Shown: positions 14,690-23,695 of the stretch, piece after piece
Layout: every line of letters begins with the position of its first letter
How positions within the stretch are numbered: the first letter of the stretch is position 1
DNA from: Paraburkholderia sp. PGU19
Lineage (GTDB): Bacteria; Pseudomonadota; Gammaproteobacteria; Burkholderiales; Burkholderiaceae
Reading direction: 5' to 3'
DNA length: 64,000 bases
NCBI RefSeq assembly: GCF_013426915.1
Contig: NZ_AP023181.1
Coordinates: forward strand, 2,108,001-2,172,000
Position numbers and translations under genes: made by a program
Notes under the pieces: generated by a model
What the model saw: only the letters and a program-made list of their open reading frames with translations
Told to the model about the DNA's origin: nothing
Database searches by the model: none

Positions 14690-16735
14690 ATGAATTTCCC
14701 TTCGCTGCGCGACTGGATTTTTTCGCTAAAGACCTTTCTTGCAGGGATGCTCGCGCTTTACATCGCGTTCTGGTTCGATCTTCCGAGGCCGTACTGGGCG
14801 CTGGCATCCGTCTATATCGTGTCGAACCCGTTCGTCGGTGCCACGAGGTCGAAGGCGCTGTACCGCGTGATCGGTACCGTGCTTGGCGCGCTCGCTTCCG
14901 TTGCCCTCGTGCCGCCTTTCGCGGAGACGCCTTATCTGTTGAGCGCAGCGATAGCGTTATGGACGGGCGTCTTCGTCTACATTTCGATCTCGACGCGAGC
15001 GGCACGCAGCTACGTTTTCCTGTTGGCCAGCTATTCGCTCTCCGTCATCGCGCTTCCGGCGCTATCGAACCCGCTGAGCATCTTCGATGTGGCCGTGGCG
15101 CGAACTGAAGAGATCACGCTCGGCATCGTCTGCGCGAGCATCGTCGGTAGCGTTTTGTTTCCGAGCCGGCTGGCGCCGACGCTGATCGAGCGAACCGATT
15201 CATGGTTCCGCGACGCGACGCTTTACGCGAAAGAGTCGCTGGCGGGCCGGGCCGTGGGCGCGCTCGTGTCGGGAAGCCGCCAGAAGATGGCGACGAGTGT
15301 GCGCGGCTTCGAATTCCTGTTGAGCCAGTTGGCCTACGATCACGTCAGCCCGGCGATTCTCGCTCGCAGCGAGGAAATGCAAGGCCGGATGCAACTGATA
15401 CTGCCCATCACCTCGGCACTCGCAGACATCATTGCGGCTGCGCAGAAAACGGAGCCCGGCGTTGCGGCTGGCCTGAACGAACTGCTGCGCGATACCTGCC
15501 GCTGGATGGACGCGTCGCTTGGCGAAGACCCCGAGCGCGGCGCGCCGCTATTGCGGATGCGTATCGCGCAACTGGACCCGGCCCGCAACGAACTGACGAC
15601 GTGGCAGGCGGCACTGTTATCCAGCGCGCTGTCGCGGTTGCGGCAAGTGGTGGATCTGTGGGCCGATTGCCGGAGCTTGCGCGACATGATCGTTCACAAA
15701 AAAGCGAACTGGCGACCGCGGTTTCGTCATTGGCGGGTCGGCACGCGTCACGCTTTTCTCGACCGTGGTCTTGCCTTGTTCTCCGCCAGTTCCGCCGCGC
15801 TGGTCATCTTCGTTTCGTCGAGCATCTGGATTGCTTCGGGTTGGCAGGACGGGGCAGCGGCCGTATCGCTGGGCGCTATCGGTGTCTGCTTTTTCGCCGC
15901 GCTCGACGAGCCCGTGCCCATGATGATTACCTTTCTGAAGTGCGCGACGACGGGCGTCGTCATTTCAGCGTTCTATCTGTTTGTCGTGTTGCCGAGTGGC
16001 CAGGACTTCGGCTTGCTGGTCATCTTCTTCTCATTCGTGTTTGTGCCGCTCGGCTTGTTGATGCCGCGTCCGAAATGGGCGTTGATATCGACGCTCGTAG
16101 CGTTGACGACGGCCACTTTTCTTGGCATCGACAGCGCCTATGACGCCAACATCCTGAGCTTTCTGAATGCGAATCTCGCGGGGCTGGCCGGTGTGATGTT
16201 CGCTTCGGTGATGACGGGCGTGATCCGCCCGTTCGGAACGGATGCGGCGACGGCACGGCTCACCCGGTCCAGCTGGCGGGACGTCGTTCTCAGCGCGTCC
16301 GCGTTGTCGATCGATCAGCAGCGCGATCTGAACGCTCGCATGCTCGACCGGCTCGTGCAACTGATTCCGCGCGTGGCGCCGAGCGAAGACGACAAGCATC
16401 CTTCGACGGAAAGCCTGCGCGACATGCGCGTTGCGCTCAACACACTCGACCTGCGCAGACTTTCGGGGAAGTTTTCCGGGGAGTTGCCCATCGTGTTGAA
16501 TCGGGTGCTCGACGATGTGCGGTCGTACTATGAACGATGCCTCGAATCGGGCGATCGGCAACGCTTGCCACCGACGCTCGAAGCCGACGTCGATGCCGCC
16601 ATCGAGCGGATCCTCGCAGACTTCGCGGCCGATCCCGGTGCGCCTGGCTACAAGCTGCGCAAAGGCGCGCTGCATGCGCTGATCGGACTCAGGCTGTCGC
16701 TGTTTCCAGCTACGAAACCTGGCCGCGCGACCTGA
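14690..16735 (+). CDS. Solitary FUSC-family transporter
   Basis: The 681-aa membrane protein has two membrane bundles (about residues 10-165 and 360-520) and cytoplasmic helical domains, as in the FUSC/AaeB/YccS family. The start FSLKTFLAGMLALYIAFWFDLPRPYWA is characteristic, with the conserved LPRPYWA turn. No HlyD or outer-membrane partner adjoins it, so it either borrows partners, perhaps from the 5.2-10.2 kb operon, or works alone. The soluble kinase gene lies upstream on the same strand. Family assignment is firm; substrate is unknown. Confidence 0.9.
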   Translation: MNFPSLRDWIFSLKTFLAGMLALYIAFWFDLPRPYWALASVYIVSNPFVGATRSKALYRVIGTVLGALASVALVPPFAETPYLLSAAIALWTGVFVYISISTRAARSYVFLLASYSLSVIALPALSNPLSIFDVAVARTEEITLGIVCASIVGSVLFPSRLAPTLIERTDSWFRDATLYAKESLAGRAVGALVSGSRQKMATSVRGFEFLLSQLAYDHVSPAILARSEEMQGRMQLILPITSALADIIAAAQKTEPGVAAGLNELLRDTCRWMDASLGEDPERGAPLLRMRIAQLDPARNELTTWQAALLSSALSRLRQVVDLWADCRSLRDMIVHKKANWRPRFRHWRVGTRHAFLDRGLALFSASSAALVIFVSSSIWIASGWQDGAAAVSLGAIGVCFFAALDEPVPMMITFLKCATTGVVISAFYLFVVLPSGQDFGLLVIFFSFVFVPLGLLMPRPKWALISTLVALTTATFLGIDSAYDANILSFLNANLAGLAGVMFASVMTGVIRPFGTDAATARLTRSSWRDVVLSASALSIDQQRDLNARMLDRLVQLIPRVAPSEDDKHPSTESLRDMRVALNTLDLRRLSGKFSGELPIVLNRVLDDVRSYYERCLESGDRQRLPPTLEADVDAAIERILADFAADPGAPGYKLRKGALHALIGLRLSLFPATKPGRAT

Positions 16736-16777
16736 CGCGAGTGCCCGATGGTGCTCGATGGCGGTAAGTGGTTGCGA

Positions 16778-17524
16778 TCAACCGGCCGCGAACAGGTCGT
16801 TGAACTCGTTGACCCACGCGTGCTCGCCGGGGCCCGGATTGGCGCGCATCGACACGGCGGGACCCACGAGGATTTCGTTGGCATCGGTGCCCAGTTGCTC
16901 GATTGCGCCTTCGATGAACGTATCGAGCGGCATCGCGCGTTCTTCTTCGGTGCTGTTCAGCAACTCCGTGCGAACCCACGGCGGCGCGATTTCAATGAAC
17001 GAGACCGTGCTGTCACGAAGCAGATAGCGCTGCGACAGCGTGTACGAATGCAATGCGGCCTTGGTCGCGCTGTACACCGCTGCGATAGCAAGCGGCACGA
17101 AACCCAATACGGAAGTCACGTTCGCGACGACTGCATCGTCGCGCGTCTTCAGATGCTCGATCAGTGCGGACGTCATGCGGATCGGCCCAAGCAGATTCGT
17201 ATCGACGGTCGTGCGCATCAGGTCGTCGTCGACGGGACCTTGCGCGCCATCGGGATACATGACGCCGGCGTTGTTGATCAGCACGTTGAGGTCGGGATAG
17301 TCGGCAATCAGCCTGGCGGCAACGACCTGAACGTCCGCGGGATTGTTGATGTCGAGCGACACCGCGCGCATGCCGGGATTCGCATCGATGGTCGCCTGCA
17401 GACGCTCGGCGCGCCTGCCCGAAATGATGACCTGGTTGCCGCGCTTGTGCAGCGCCTCGGCCAGTCCGCGGCCGATGCCCGAGCCGCCGCCCGTGATGAA
17501 GATAGTGTTGCCTGTGAGTTTCAT
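16778..17524 (-). CDS. Short-chain dehydrogenase/reductase (DltE-like)
   Basis: The 248-aa product has the classical SDR NAD(P)-binding motif TGGGSGIGRGLA, the NNAG motif (INNAGVM) and active-site Ser with YSATK (Tyr and Lys four apart). Arg in ISGRRAERL suggests NADP(H) preference. The DltE/YjeA-like subgroup end (PPWVRTEL) is visible. It lies 30 bp downstream of a SnoaL-like gene in a two-gene operon divergent from a TetR regulator, which likely represses both. The substrate cannot be told. Confidence 0.9.
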   Translation of the reverse strand: MKLTGNTIFITGGGSGIGRGLAEALHKRGNQVIISGRRAERLQATIDANPGMRAVSLDINNPADVQVVAARLIADYPDLNVLINNAGVMYPDGAQGPVDDDLMRTTVDTNLLGPIRMTSALIEHLKTRDDAVVANVTSVLGFVPLAIAAVYSATKAALHSYTLSQRYLLRDSTVSFIEIAPPWVRTELLNSTEEERAMPLDTFIEGAIEQLGTDANEILVGPAVSMRANPGPGEHAWVNEFNDLFAAG

Positions 17525-17554
17525 GTTTGACTCGCTGTGAAGTGAAGGTTGCTG

Positions 17555-17956
17555 TTAGCGCGGAAAGCGGGTGCCGAACATCGGCAGGCCGCTCTTCGAT
17601 TCGGATTGGGTGGCTTCGTCCTGCAACACGTCCCAGTGCTCGGCCAGCACGCCGTTCTCGATGCGCAGGATGTCCGCAGCGATCCATGCGACGGGACGTC
17701 CGTGACCGGAAAAGCGGCCATGAACGATCACGTAGTCGCCGTCGGCGACGATCACGCCGGGTTCGTATCGCAACGTCGGGGGCAATGTCCTGATCAGGTT
17801 GAACAGACCATCGCGGCCCGGCTCGATATGCGCGCTGTGCTGGATGTAATCCGGCGACCAGAACCGCTCGGCGGCCACGTAGTCGCGCTGGTTGAAAAGC
17901 GTGTCGAATGCTTCGAGCACGAGGGCCTTGTTGGTTGCTTCGGTGGGGTGGGTCAT
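17555..17956 (-). CDS. SnoaL-like/NTF2-fold protein
   Basis: The 133-aa protein has a predicted SnoaL-like cone fold: a first helix with the VLEAFDTLFNQRDYVAAERFWSPDYIQHS signature, then DGDYVIVHGRFSGHG and a closing strand pair FRIENGVLAEHWDVLQDE-like. Such proteins are isomerases, cyclases or small-molecule binders. It is the first gene of an operon with the SDR gene. The exact role is unknown. Confidence 0.85.
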   Translation of the reverse strand: MTHPTEATNKALVLEAFDTLFNQRDYVAAERFWSPDYIQHSAHIEPGRDGLFNLIRTLPPTLRYEPGVIVADGDYVIVHGRFSGHGRPVAWIAADILRIENGVLAEHWDVLQDEATQSESKSGLPMFGTRFPR

Positions 17957-17996
17957 GAATATTTCCTGTCCAGTTTGAAGAATTCACCGAAAACAC

Positions 17997-18056
17997 AATG
18001 GTGATTGACATTGAGTTTGGGTGATTTGCCGGTTGAAGTCAATGGTGGTCACCATT
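17997..18056. promoter_or_regulatory. Candidate TetR operator region
   Basis: An inverted repeat AATGGTG-GT-CACCATT (18041-18056) lies between the divergent SnoaL-like and TetR genes. A further half-site AATGGTG sits at 17997-18003, near the SnoaL-like start. Position suits repression of both genes. Confidence 0.55.
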
Positions 18057-18110
18057 GTATTTTTCGAAGGACGCTATAATTGAGGCGACAACGGCGTGGA
18101 GCATCGAACG

Positions 18111-18740
18111 ATGGGAGTCTCGAAACAAAAGGCGGTGGAGAACCGCAAGGCCATCATTGCGGCCTCGGAGAAACTGTTCCGTGAGCATGGGATCGACGGC
18201 GTGGGCCTGAGCGCGCTGATGAAGGCCGCGGGTTTTACGCAGGGCGGGTTCTACAACCACTTCGAATCGAAGGAGGCGCTCGCGGCAGAAGTCGTGTCGA
18301 GCGCGATGGACAAGGCCAACCGCGACCTGAAGGAAGCGATCGCGGCGCCCATCACGCGGGGCGGCAACCGGTTGAAGCGGCAGGTGGATTTCTACCTGTC
18401 CGGCACGCATTGCGACGACATTGAGCAGGGCTGCGCGGTCGCCGGGCTGACTGCGGACGTTCGACGTCTCGGCACTGAGGCGCAATCGAATTTTGCAAGC
18501 GGCCTCGAAACCATGTTCGAAACGTTGACGGCGCTCGTCGCCGAACAGCGCGACGAAAGCGTCGACGCTGACGAAGCGCGCCGCGAGGCGATTGCGTTCT
18601 ACAGTGAGATGGTGGGCGCGCTTATCCTGTCGCGGGCGGTCGGCGGGGCGGACCCCCGGCTCGGCGAGGAAATATTGAAGGCGAGCCGGCAGGCGTTGCT
18701 CAGGAATTTCGCGCTGGAAGGCGGGCCGCGCAAGCGCTGA
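18111..18740 (+). CDS. TetR-family repressor
   Basis: The 209-aa protein starts at ATG 18111, with GGAG 9 nt upstream; a GTG 15 bp earlier is possible. The N-terminal TetR helix-turn-helix is clear: AIIAASEKLFREHGIDGVGLSALMKAAGFTQGGFYNHFESKEAL. The C-terminal part (QVDFYLSGTHCDDIEQGCAVAGLTADV) matches the AcrR/YxaF-like C-terminal type. It is divergent from the SnoaL/SDR operon and probably represses it and itself through AATGGTG sites. Confidence 0.9.
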   Translation: MGVSKQKAVENRKAIIAASEKLFREHGIDGVGLSALMKAAGFTQGGFYNHFESKEALAAEVVSSAMDKANRDLKEAIAAPITRGGNRLKRQVDFYLSGTHCDDIEQGCAVAGLTADVRRLGTEAQSNFASGLETMFETLTALVAEQRDESVDADEARREAIAFYSEMVGALILSRAVGGADPRLGEEILKASRQALLRNFALEGGPRKR

Positions 18741-18817
18741 CGTATGCGGTGCAGGCGCGTAATAGTGCCGAAACGGCTTCCGGGGTACTATCGCTGCACC
18801 TATAGCGAGATTTCCCC

Positions 18818-19723
18818 ATGGACTACGTTGAAAGCCTGCGCGTTTTCCGGTCAGTGGTCGAATTGAAAAGCTTCGCGCGAGCAGCCGACATGCATGGCAT
18901 GGCCAGGCCGGCGGTGTCGCGGGCCATCTCGGCGCTGGAGGAGCGCGTAGGTTGCCGGCTGCTGCACCGGACAACGCGCCAGGTATCGCTTACCGAGGCA
19001 GCCGAGCGATTCTATGAAGGCTGCGTGCGCATACTCGATGATCTGGACGCACTCGAAGCGGACGTCGGCAACCAGACAACAGAGGCGGGCGGCGTGCTGC
19101 GCCTCGTCGCCCATACGACTGCCACGATGGAGCGCCTCGTCCCGCTGATTGCCGAATTCAAACGCGCACACCCGAAAGTCACGCTGGACCTCACGCTAAC
19201 CGAGCGCCCCGTCGACCTCGTGGCCGACGGCTACGATCTCGGCATCGTGGTGCCTTATATGTTGACGAGCGAGACGACCGTGGTGCGGTTGCTCGAGCGG
19301 ATTCCCTTCATCATCGTCGCGACACCGCAGTATCTGCAACGGGCGTCCACGCCGAAGCATCCGTCGGAACTGGCCAATCATCTCTTCGTGGCGATGTCGC
19401 CTTCGCTTCGACGACCGAGCGTCGGCTTTCGGCTCGAAAACGAGGAGCTGACGATTCCCCTTCATTTCGACGTGTCGTCGAACAGCCCCGCGTTCAACCG
19501 GGAAATGGTGCTGCAGGGTTTCGGCATTGGAATCGTGCCCGTTTCGCTCATCGAGAACGAACTGGCGTCCGGCACGCTCGTTCGTCTGCTCGCGGATTTT
19601 GAGCTCGCCGACATTGGCATCGAGATCCGCCTGGCTTACAGCAACCGGACGCTACTGCCCGCCAAGGTGCGCGCATTCATTGACCACGCGACGGATTTTT
19701 TCGAACGTACGGCGCCGCGCTGA
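18818..19723 (+). CDS. LysR-family transcriptional regulator
   Basis: The 301-aa LysR-type regulator has an N-terminal winged HTH (FARAADMHGMARPAVSRAISALEERVGCRLLHRTTRQVSLT). A substrate-binding domain of the type seen in CrgA/DmlR-like members (GVLRLVAHTTATMERLVPLIAEF, PVDLVADGYDLGI) follows. It stands alone between the TetR gene and a small membrane-protein gene, so its target is unknown. Confidence 0.9.
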   Translation: MDYVESLRVFRSVVELKSFARAADMHGMARPAVSRAISALEERVGCRLLHRTTRQVSLTEAAERFYEGCVRILDDLDALEADVGNQTTEAGGVLRLVAHTTATMERLVPLIAEFKRAHPKVTLDLTLTERPVDLVADGYDLGIVVPYMLTSETTVVRLLERIPFIIVATPQYLQRASTPKHPSELANHLFVAMSPSLRRPSVGFRLENEELTIPLHFDVSSNSPAFNREMVLQGFGIGIVPVSLIENELASGTLVRLLADFELADIGIEIRLAYSNRTLLPAKVRAFIDHATDFFERTAPR

Positions 19724-19915
19724 CGGAACGTAGGACGGCCGTCCCCCCAATTGCGCCGGTACGCGTCCGGCCACGGCTGCATTGATTGATGTACCTGGAA
19801 ACAACAGTTTGATGGTGTGACAGGCATCGATTCCCACACATCGTTTGGCTATTCTGTGCGCATGCACTTTCAAGTGCTTTTTCTTGAAGTCGAGCGTTAT
19901 CAGAACAGGTGCCAG

Positions 19916-20167
19916 ATGCACATATTCATGTCTTACGTATTGATCGCAATCGGTGTGGGCGTTTATTTCACACCTTCAATGATCGCCCGTCGCAGGCTGA
20001 AGCAGGAAGCGGCCCGTGTCCTACTCCTCAATCTCGTCCTTGGATGGACCATAGCGGGATGGATCGGTGCACTTAGCTGGGCGACGAAATCTTTCGGCAC
20101 CGATTTGCGCAGCGCTGAAAACGCTGCACGGTTGAAGCGTCGCTCGCTTGAGGCGGAGCGCGACTGA
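19916..20167 (+). CDS. Small membrane protein of the superinfection-immunity (T4 Imm-like) family
   Basis: The product has 83 aa from ATG 19916; the frame is open back to 19817. The first hydrophobic helix ends in VYFTPSMIARRRLK, and the second reads LLLNLVLGWTIAGWIGALSWA. The pattern FxP-x-x-IA-x-x-R ... LNLxLGWTxxGWxxAL is that of the Imm_superinfect family, first known from phage T4, where it blocks DNA entry of a second phage. Many chromosomal members have no proven role. No other phage gene is nearby. Family call is by recognisable motif; function is inference. Confidence 0.75.
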   Translation: MHIFMSYVLIAIGVGVYFTPSMIARRRLKQEAARVLLLNLVLGWTIAGWIGALSWATKSFGTDLRSAENAARLKRRSLEAERD

Positions 20168-20258
20168 AGCAAGGCTGCCAGCGAGCCGGCAGATGTAATT
20201 TAAATACTAAGGATGCCGAATATAAAAAGAACACGGTGTCACAGACTATCCCGTAGAA

Positions 20259-20693
20259 ATGAACCCGATCTCATCCGAAACCGACGATTGCTTTGCCGTA
20301 CGGCAGGCAGCGCGGCATATCTCGAAGTTGTACGAACGCCATCTTTCCAAGGTCGGCATTACGCCGACGCAGTTCAGCATCCTGAGCATGCTGAATCGTC
20401 ATCCGAAATCAACGATGGTTCAACTGGCCGACGCGCTCGTGACGGACCGGACCACGCTCGTACGCATCCTCAAGCCGCTGCTGCGCGATGGCCTCGTGAT
20501 GGCGCCCACCGAGGAGCGGGTCAACCGACGTTTACGCCTCATGCTCACCGATAAGGGTCATCAAAGACTCGAACTGGCGACCATTCATTGGCGCGCTGCT
20601 CAGGCAAATTTCGAAGTCGTGTTTGGCCAGCAGCAGGCCGTGCATCTGAGGAACGAACTGTTCCGCGTCACGCGCGACGTGCCCAACGTCTGA
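20259..20693 (+). CDS. MarR-family regulator of the EmrAB-type efflux operon
   Basis: The 144-aa protein has the MarR winged-helix core: VGITPTQFSILSMLNRHPKSTMVQLADAL, DRTTLVRILKPLLRDGLV and the wing ERVNRRLRLMLTDKGHQRL. It lies 97 bp upstream of the outer-membrane channel gene on the same strand, and an inverted repeat lies in the spacer. Repression of the efflux operon, relieved by small phenolic or lipophilic ligands, is the expected mode for MarR/EmrR proteins. Confidence 0.9.
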   Translation: MNPISSETDDCFAVRQAARHISKLYERHLSKVGITPTQFSILSMLNRHPKSTMVQLADALVTDRTTLVRILKPLLRDGLVMAPTEERVNRRLRLMLTDKGHQRLELATIHWRAAQANFEVVFGQQQAVHLRNELFRVTRDVPNV

Positions 20694-20754
20694 TAACTAC
20701 ACGGCAACAAACTGATGCATTCCAGCGCATTGATGAGTGCCTCAACGAATCTTA

Positions 20755-20768
20755 GTATGTGCATATAC
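20755..20768. promoter_or_regulatory. Candidate MarR operator ahead of the efflux operon
   Basis: The imperfect palindrome GTAT-GTGCAT-ATAC lies in an AT-rich patch between the MarR gene and the channel gene, 22 bp before the ATG at 20791. Location and AT-richness suit an EmrR/MarR site; binding is inferred. Confidence 0.4.
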
Positions 20769-20790
20769 ACTTTTTAACGGATGCCAAAGC

Positions 20791-22338
20791 ATGATCACGC
20801 AATTGAACATGAGGACATTGGAAAGCAGATCGAATGGAGGGCGAAGCGGGTCGTTCGCCGGCAAATCGGCTGCGTTGCTCGCTGCGGCAGTCGCGGCATT
20901 CAGTCTGGCGGGATGCGTCAACTACGCCGGCATCAAGAGCGACAAGAAGATCGAGTCTCCTTCGACGTATGAAACGAAGCAGAGCTTGCCGGACCAGGGC
21001 GGTCAATGGCCCGCGCTCGATTGGGCGCAGCAGTTCGGCGATCCGCAATTGCCGAAACTGATCGACGAAGCGCTGAAGGATAACCCGACCATCGATCAGG
21101 CGCGCGCCCGCATCGAGAAAGCGACGTCCTATGTCGGCAGTGCGAAATCCTTGCTCTATCCCAACGTAAGCGGCAGCTATTCGTGGACCCGGGAACACTT
21201 CTCGGCCAACGCGATCGTGCCGCCGCCCTATGCGGGCTCGACGCAGAGTGAAAACAATCTGCTGGTCAGCGCGTCGTGGGACCTCGACTTGTGGGGCAAG
21301 AATCGCGAGCGGCTTCGTCAGGCCGTTTCGAAGGAAAGGGTGGCCCAGGCGGAAGCCGAAGAGGTCCGCGTGACGCTTGCTGCGTCGGTCGCAAGCACCT
21401 ACAACCGCCTCGCGCTCCTTTACGCATTGCGCGACGTCGAGAGCCGCGAAGTGAACAATCGCGAGGACATCGGGCGGATCACGGATGGACGCGTCGGCGC
21501 AGGCCTCGATACGAACGTCGAAAAGCAGACTGCGTACGGCGAAACAGCAACCAGCCGTTCGAGCGTCAGCGATCTCGACGGGCAGATCACAACGGTGCGT
21601 TACCAGTTGGGCGCGTTGCTGGGGCAGGGGCCCGACCGTGGACTGAAGATCGCCAATCCGTCATTCGGTGCGAGCCGCGTGGTCGCGTTGCCGGACAACC
21701 TTCCAGCCGACCTCATCTCGCGACGGCCCGATATCGTGGCCGCTTACTGGCAGGTCGATGCGGACATGCACGACGTGAAGGAAGCGAAGGCCGAGTTCTA
21801 CCCGGACGTGAATCTTTCGCTGTCGGCGGGTCTCGACGCATTTGGCTGGGGACGTTTCCTCACGGCATCGAGTCGTCAGATTCAGGCAGGACCGGCAATC
21901 CATTTGCCGATTTTCGATGCCGGCGCGCTGCGATCGCAACTGAAGGAGCGCTATGCGGACTTCGACTACGACGTGGCGAACTACAACCACACATTGATCA
22001 ATGCGCTGTCCGATGTTGCCACGCAGGTTTCGCAAATTCAGTCGACCGATCGTCAACTGGTCGACTCGCGGCAGGCGCTGGACGCACAGACACAGGCCTA
22101 TCAACTGGCGCTGGTTCGTTATAAGGCTGGTTTGAACCAGCAACTGCAGGTGTTGAACGCGGACGACAACCGTCTCGCAGCCGAAAGGTCCGTCATCAAC
22201 CTGCAGATGGCGCGCCGCGATCAGCAAATCAGCCTGATCAAGGCGATGGGCGGCGGCTTCGACGCAACGCAAGCCGGCCTCGCGTCGAACACCGACACGC
22301 CAATTCCAACCCCTTCGAACGTCAAGACAACCGACTAA
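20791..22338 (+). CDS. NodT-type outer-membrane channel lipoprotein of an EmrAB efflux operon
   Basis: The 515-aa product has a lipoprotein signal with LAGC (C42) and two outer-membrane-factor repeats (WALDWAQQFGDPQLPKLI-like region, WDLDLWGKN, ISRRPDIVAAYWQ, FYPDVNLSLSAGLD). It completes a tripartite pump with the downstream EmrA- and EmrB-like proteins. ATG 20791 is preferred; the frame is open to 20737, and a second ATG lies at 20809. The family is clear and the operon order channel-adaptor-MFS is typical of Burkholderia. Confidence 0.9.
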   Translation: MITQLNMRTLESRSNGGRSGSFAGKSAALLAAAVAAFSLAGCVNYAGIKSDKKIESPSTYETKQSLPDQGGQWPALDWAQQFGDPQLPKLIDEALKDNPTIDQARARIEKATSYVGSAKSLLYPNVSGSYSWTREHFSANAIVPPPYAGSTQSENNLLVSASWDLDLWGKNRERLRQAVSKERVAQAEAEEVRVTLAASVASTYNRLALLYALRDVESREVNNREDIGRITDGRVGAGLDTNVEKQTAYGETATSRSSVSDLDGQITTVRYQLGALLGQGPDRGLKIANPSFGASRVVALPDNLPADLISRRPDIVAAYWQVDADMHDVKEAKAEFYPDVNLSLSAGLDAFGWGRFLTASSRQIQAGPAIHLPIFDAGALRSQLKERYADFDYDVANYNHTLINALSDVATQVSQIQSTDRQLVDSRQALDAQTQAYQLALVRYKAGLNQQLQVLNADDNRLAAERSVINLQMARRDQQISLIKAMGGGFDATQAGLASNTDTPIPTPSNVKTTD

Positions 22339-22401
22339 CCCATTCGAGCCGCCGCCATCCAACGATGGACGGCATCGATCAAGCCTTGCTGGAGTTCAAC
22401 G

Positions 22402-23607
22402 ATGAATGCACCTCAATCCCAACCCCAACCCCAACCCCAACCCCAACCCCAACCCCAACCCCAACACGTAAGCGAGCCGCCGAAGAAAGCCGGAAAGCGC
22501 AAGCTGCTGCTGGCGTTGCTAGCCGCGACGCTGGCTGCATCGGGCGCAGCTTACGGAGCCTATTACTACACGGTCGCGCGCTTTCACGTCGAAACGGACG
22601 ATGCGTATGTGAACGGCAACGTCGTTCAGATCACTCCTCAGGTCGGAGGCACCGTGATCGGCGTCAACGCGGACAACACGCAGGTCGTGAAGGAGGGCGA
22701 GCCTGTCGTGCAGATCGATCCTGCCGATGCACGCATTGCCCTGCAACAGGCTGAAGCGAACCTTGGCCAGACCGTTCGACGCGTGCACGGCCTCTACGTC
22801 AACGACGACAAATACCGCGCCGACATCGCGCAGCGTCAATCCGATCTGTCCAAGGCACAGGACGATCTGCGTCGCCGGCTTGCTACGGGTATGACGGGCG
22901 CCGTGTCCGACGAAGAAATTTCGCATGCACGCGATGCCGTCAAGTCGGCGCAGGCCACGCTCGACGCCGCGAAGCAGCAACTCGGCGCCAACCGCGCGCT
23001 GACGGCCAACACGTCGATCGAAGAACACCCCGACGTGCAAGCCAGCGCCGCCCATGTGCGGGATGCGTACCTCGCCTACGCACGCACCACGTTGCCGGCG
23101 CCCGTCACGGGCTACGTCGCGCAGCGCAGCGTCCAGGTCGGGCAACGCGTTTCCACCGGAACGCCGCTGATGTCGGTGGTTCCGCTCAATCAGGTATGGG
23201 TCGATGCGAACTTCAAGGAATGGCAGCTTCGGCACATTCGTGTTGGCCAACCTGTCGAGCTGACGGCCGACGTCTATGGCTCGTCGGTTGTCTATCACGG
23301 CAAGGTCGCCGGCTTCACGCCGGGTACGGGCTCGGCACTGGCGCTGTTGCCTGCGCAGAACGCGACGGGCAACTGGATCAAGGTCGTGCAACGGCTGCCC
23401 GTGCGGATCGAGATTCCTGCCGGGGAACTGGAGAAGAATCCGCTGCGCGTGGGGCTGTCGATGAACGTCAACGTCGACGTGAAGGATACCAACGCGGCTT
23501 CGCTGACGGCCGTCGATCCCCGTTCGACCTACAAGACCGACGTGTTCGCGAAGTATGGCGACGAGGCGAACGACGCGATCGCACACATCATCGCCGCGAA
23601 CGAGTGA
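22402..23607 (+). CDS. EmrA-type membrane-fusion protein with an N-terminal Pro-Gln repeat
   Basis: The 401-aa adaptor has a cytoplasmic N-terminus of Pro-Gln dipeptides (residues about 7-21), a basic patch (PKKAGKRK) and a membrane anchor (about 33-52). The EmrA signature ETDDAYVNGNVVQITPQVGGTV, a helical hairpin (about 110-205) and the second lipoyl half TTLPAPVTGYVAQRSVQVGQ follow. It links the MFS pump to the outer-membrane channel. The PQ stretch is encoded by a hexanucleotide microsatellite, so its length can change without a frameshift. Confidence 0.93.
   Translation: MNAPQSQPQPQPQPQPQPQPQHVSEPPKKAGKRKLLLALLAATLAASGAAYGAYYYTVARFHVETDDAYVNGNVVQITPQVGGTVIGVNADNTQVVKEGEPVVQIDPADARIALQQAEANLGQTVRRVHGLYVNDDKYRADIAQRQSDLSKAQDDLRRRLATGMTGAVSDEEISHARDAVKSAQATLDAAKQQLGANRALTANTSIEEHPDVQASAAHVRDAYLAYARTTLPAPVTGYVAQRSVQVGQRVSTGTPLMSVVPLNQVWVDANFKEWQLRHIRVGQPVELTADVYGSSVVYHGKVAGFTPGTGSALALLPAQNATGNWIKVVQRLPVRIEIPAGELEKNPLRVGLSMNVNVDVKDTNAASLTAVDPRSTYKTDVFAKYGDEANDAIAHIIAANE
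22423..22464 (+). repeat. Hexanucleotide microsatellite (CCCCAA)7 within the emrA-like gene
   Basis: Seven perfect CCCCAA units in tandem encode Pro-Gln repeats near the N-terminus; a preceding TCCCAA is a near copy. The unit is a multiple of three, so unit gain or loss changes protein length only. Confidence 0.95.
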
Positions 23608-23695
23608 CGCGCTTGCATCTGGACCGGGCATGCGATGCACACGCTGCCCCTTTTTCCGTATTCACGAAGGCCAGCATCATCATGTCTGGATCACT

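Noticed and set aside
19919..19931. A further match to the ATTACAT element (ACATATTCATGT)
   Set aside because: It lies just inside the coding region of the superinfection-immunity-like gene and matches only the central part, so chance is likely.
22423..22464. Possible CRISPR-like array
   Set aside because: The repeats are contiguous 6-bp units without spacers, inside a coding region.
22365..22754. Open frame with a Pro-Thr repeat overlapping the emrA-like start
   Set aside because: It reads the same CCCCAA microsatellite in another frame; the emrA frame carries the family motifs.
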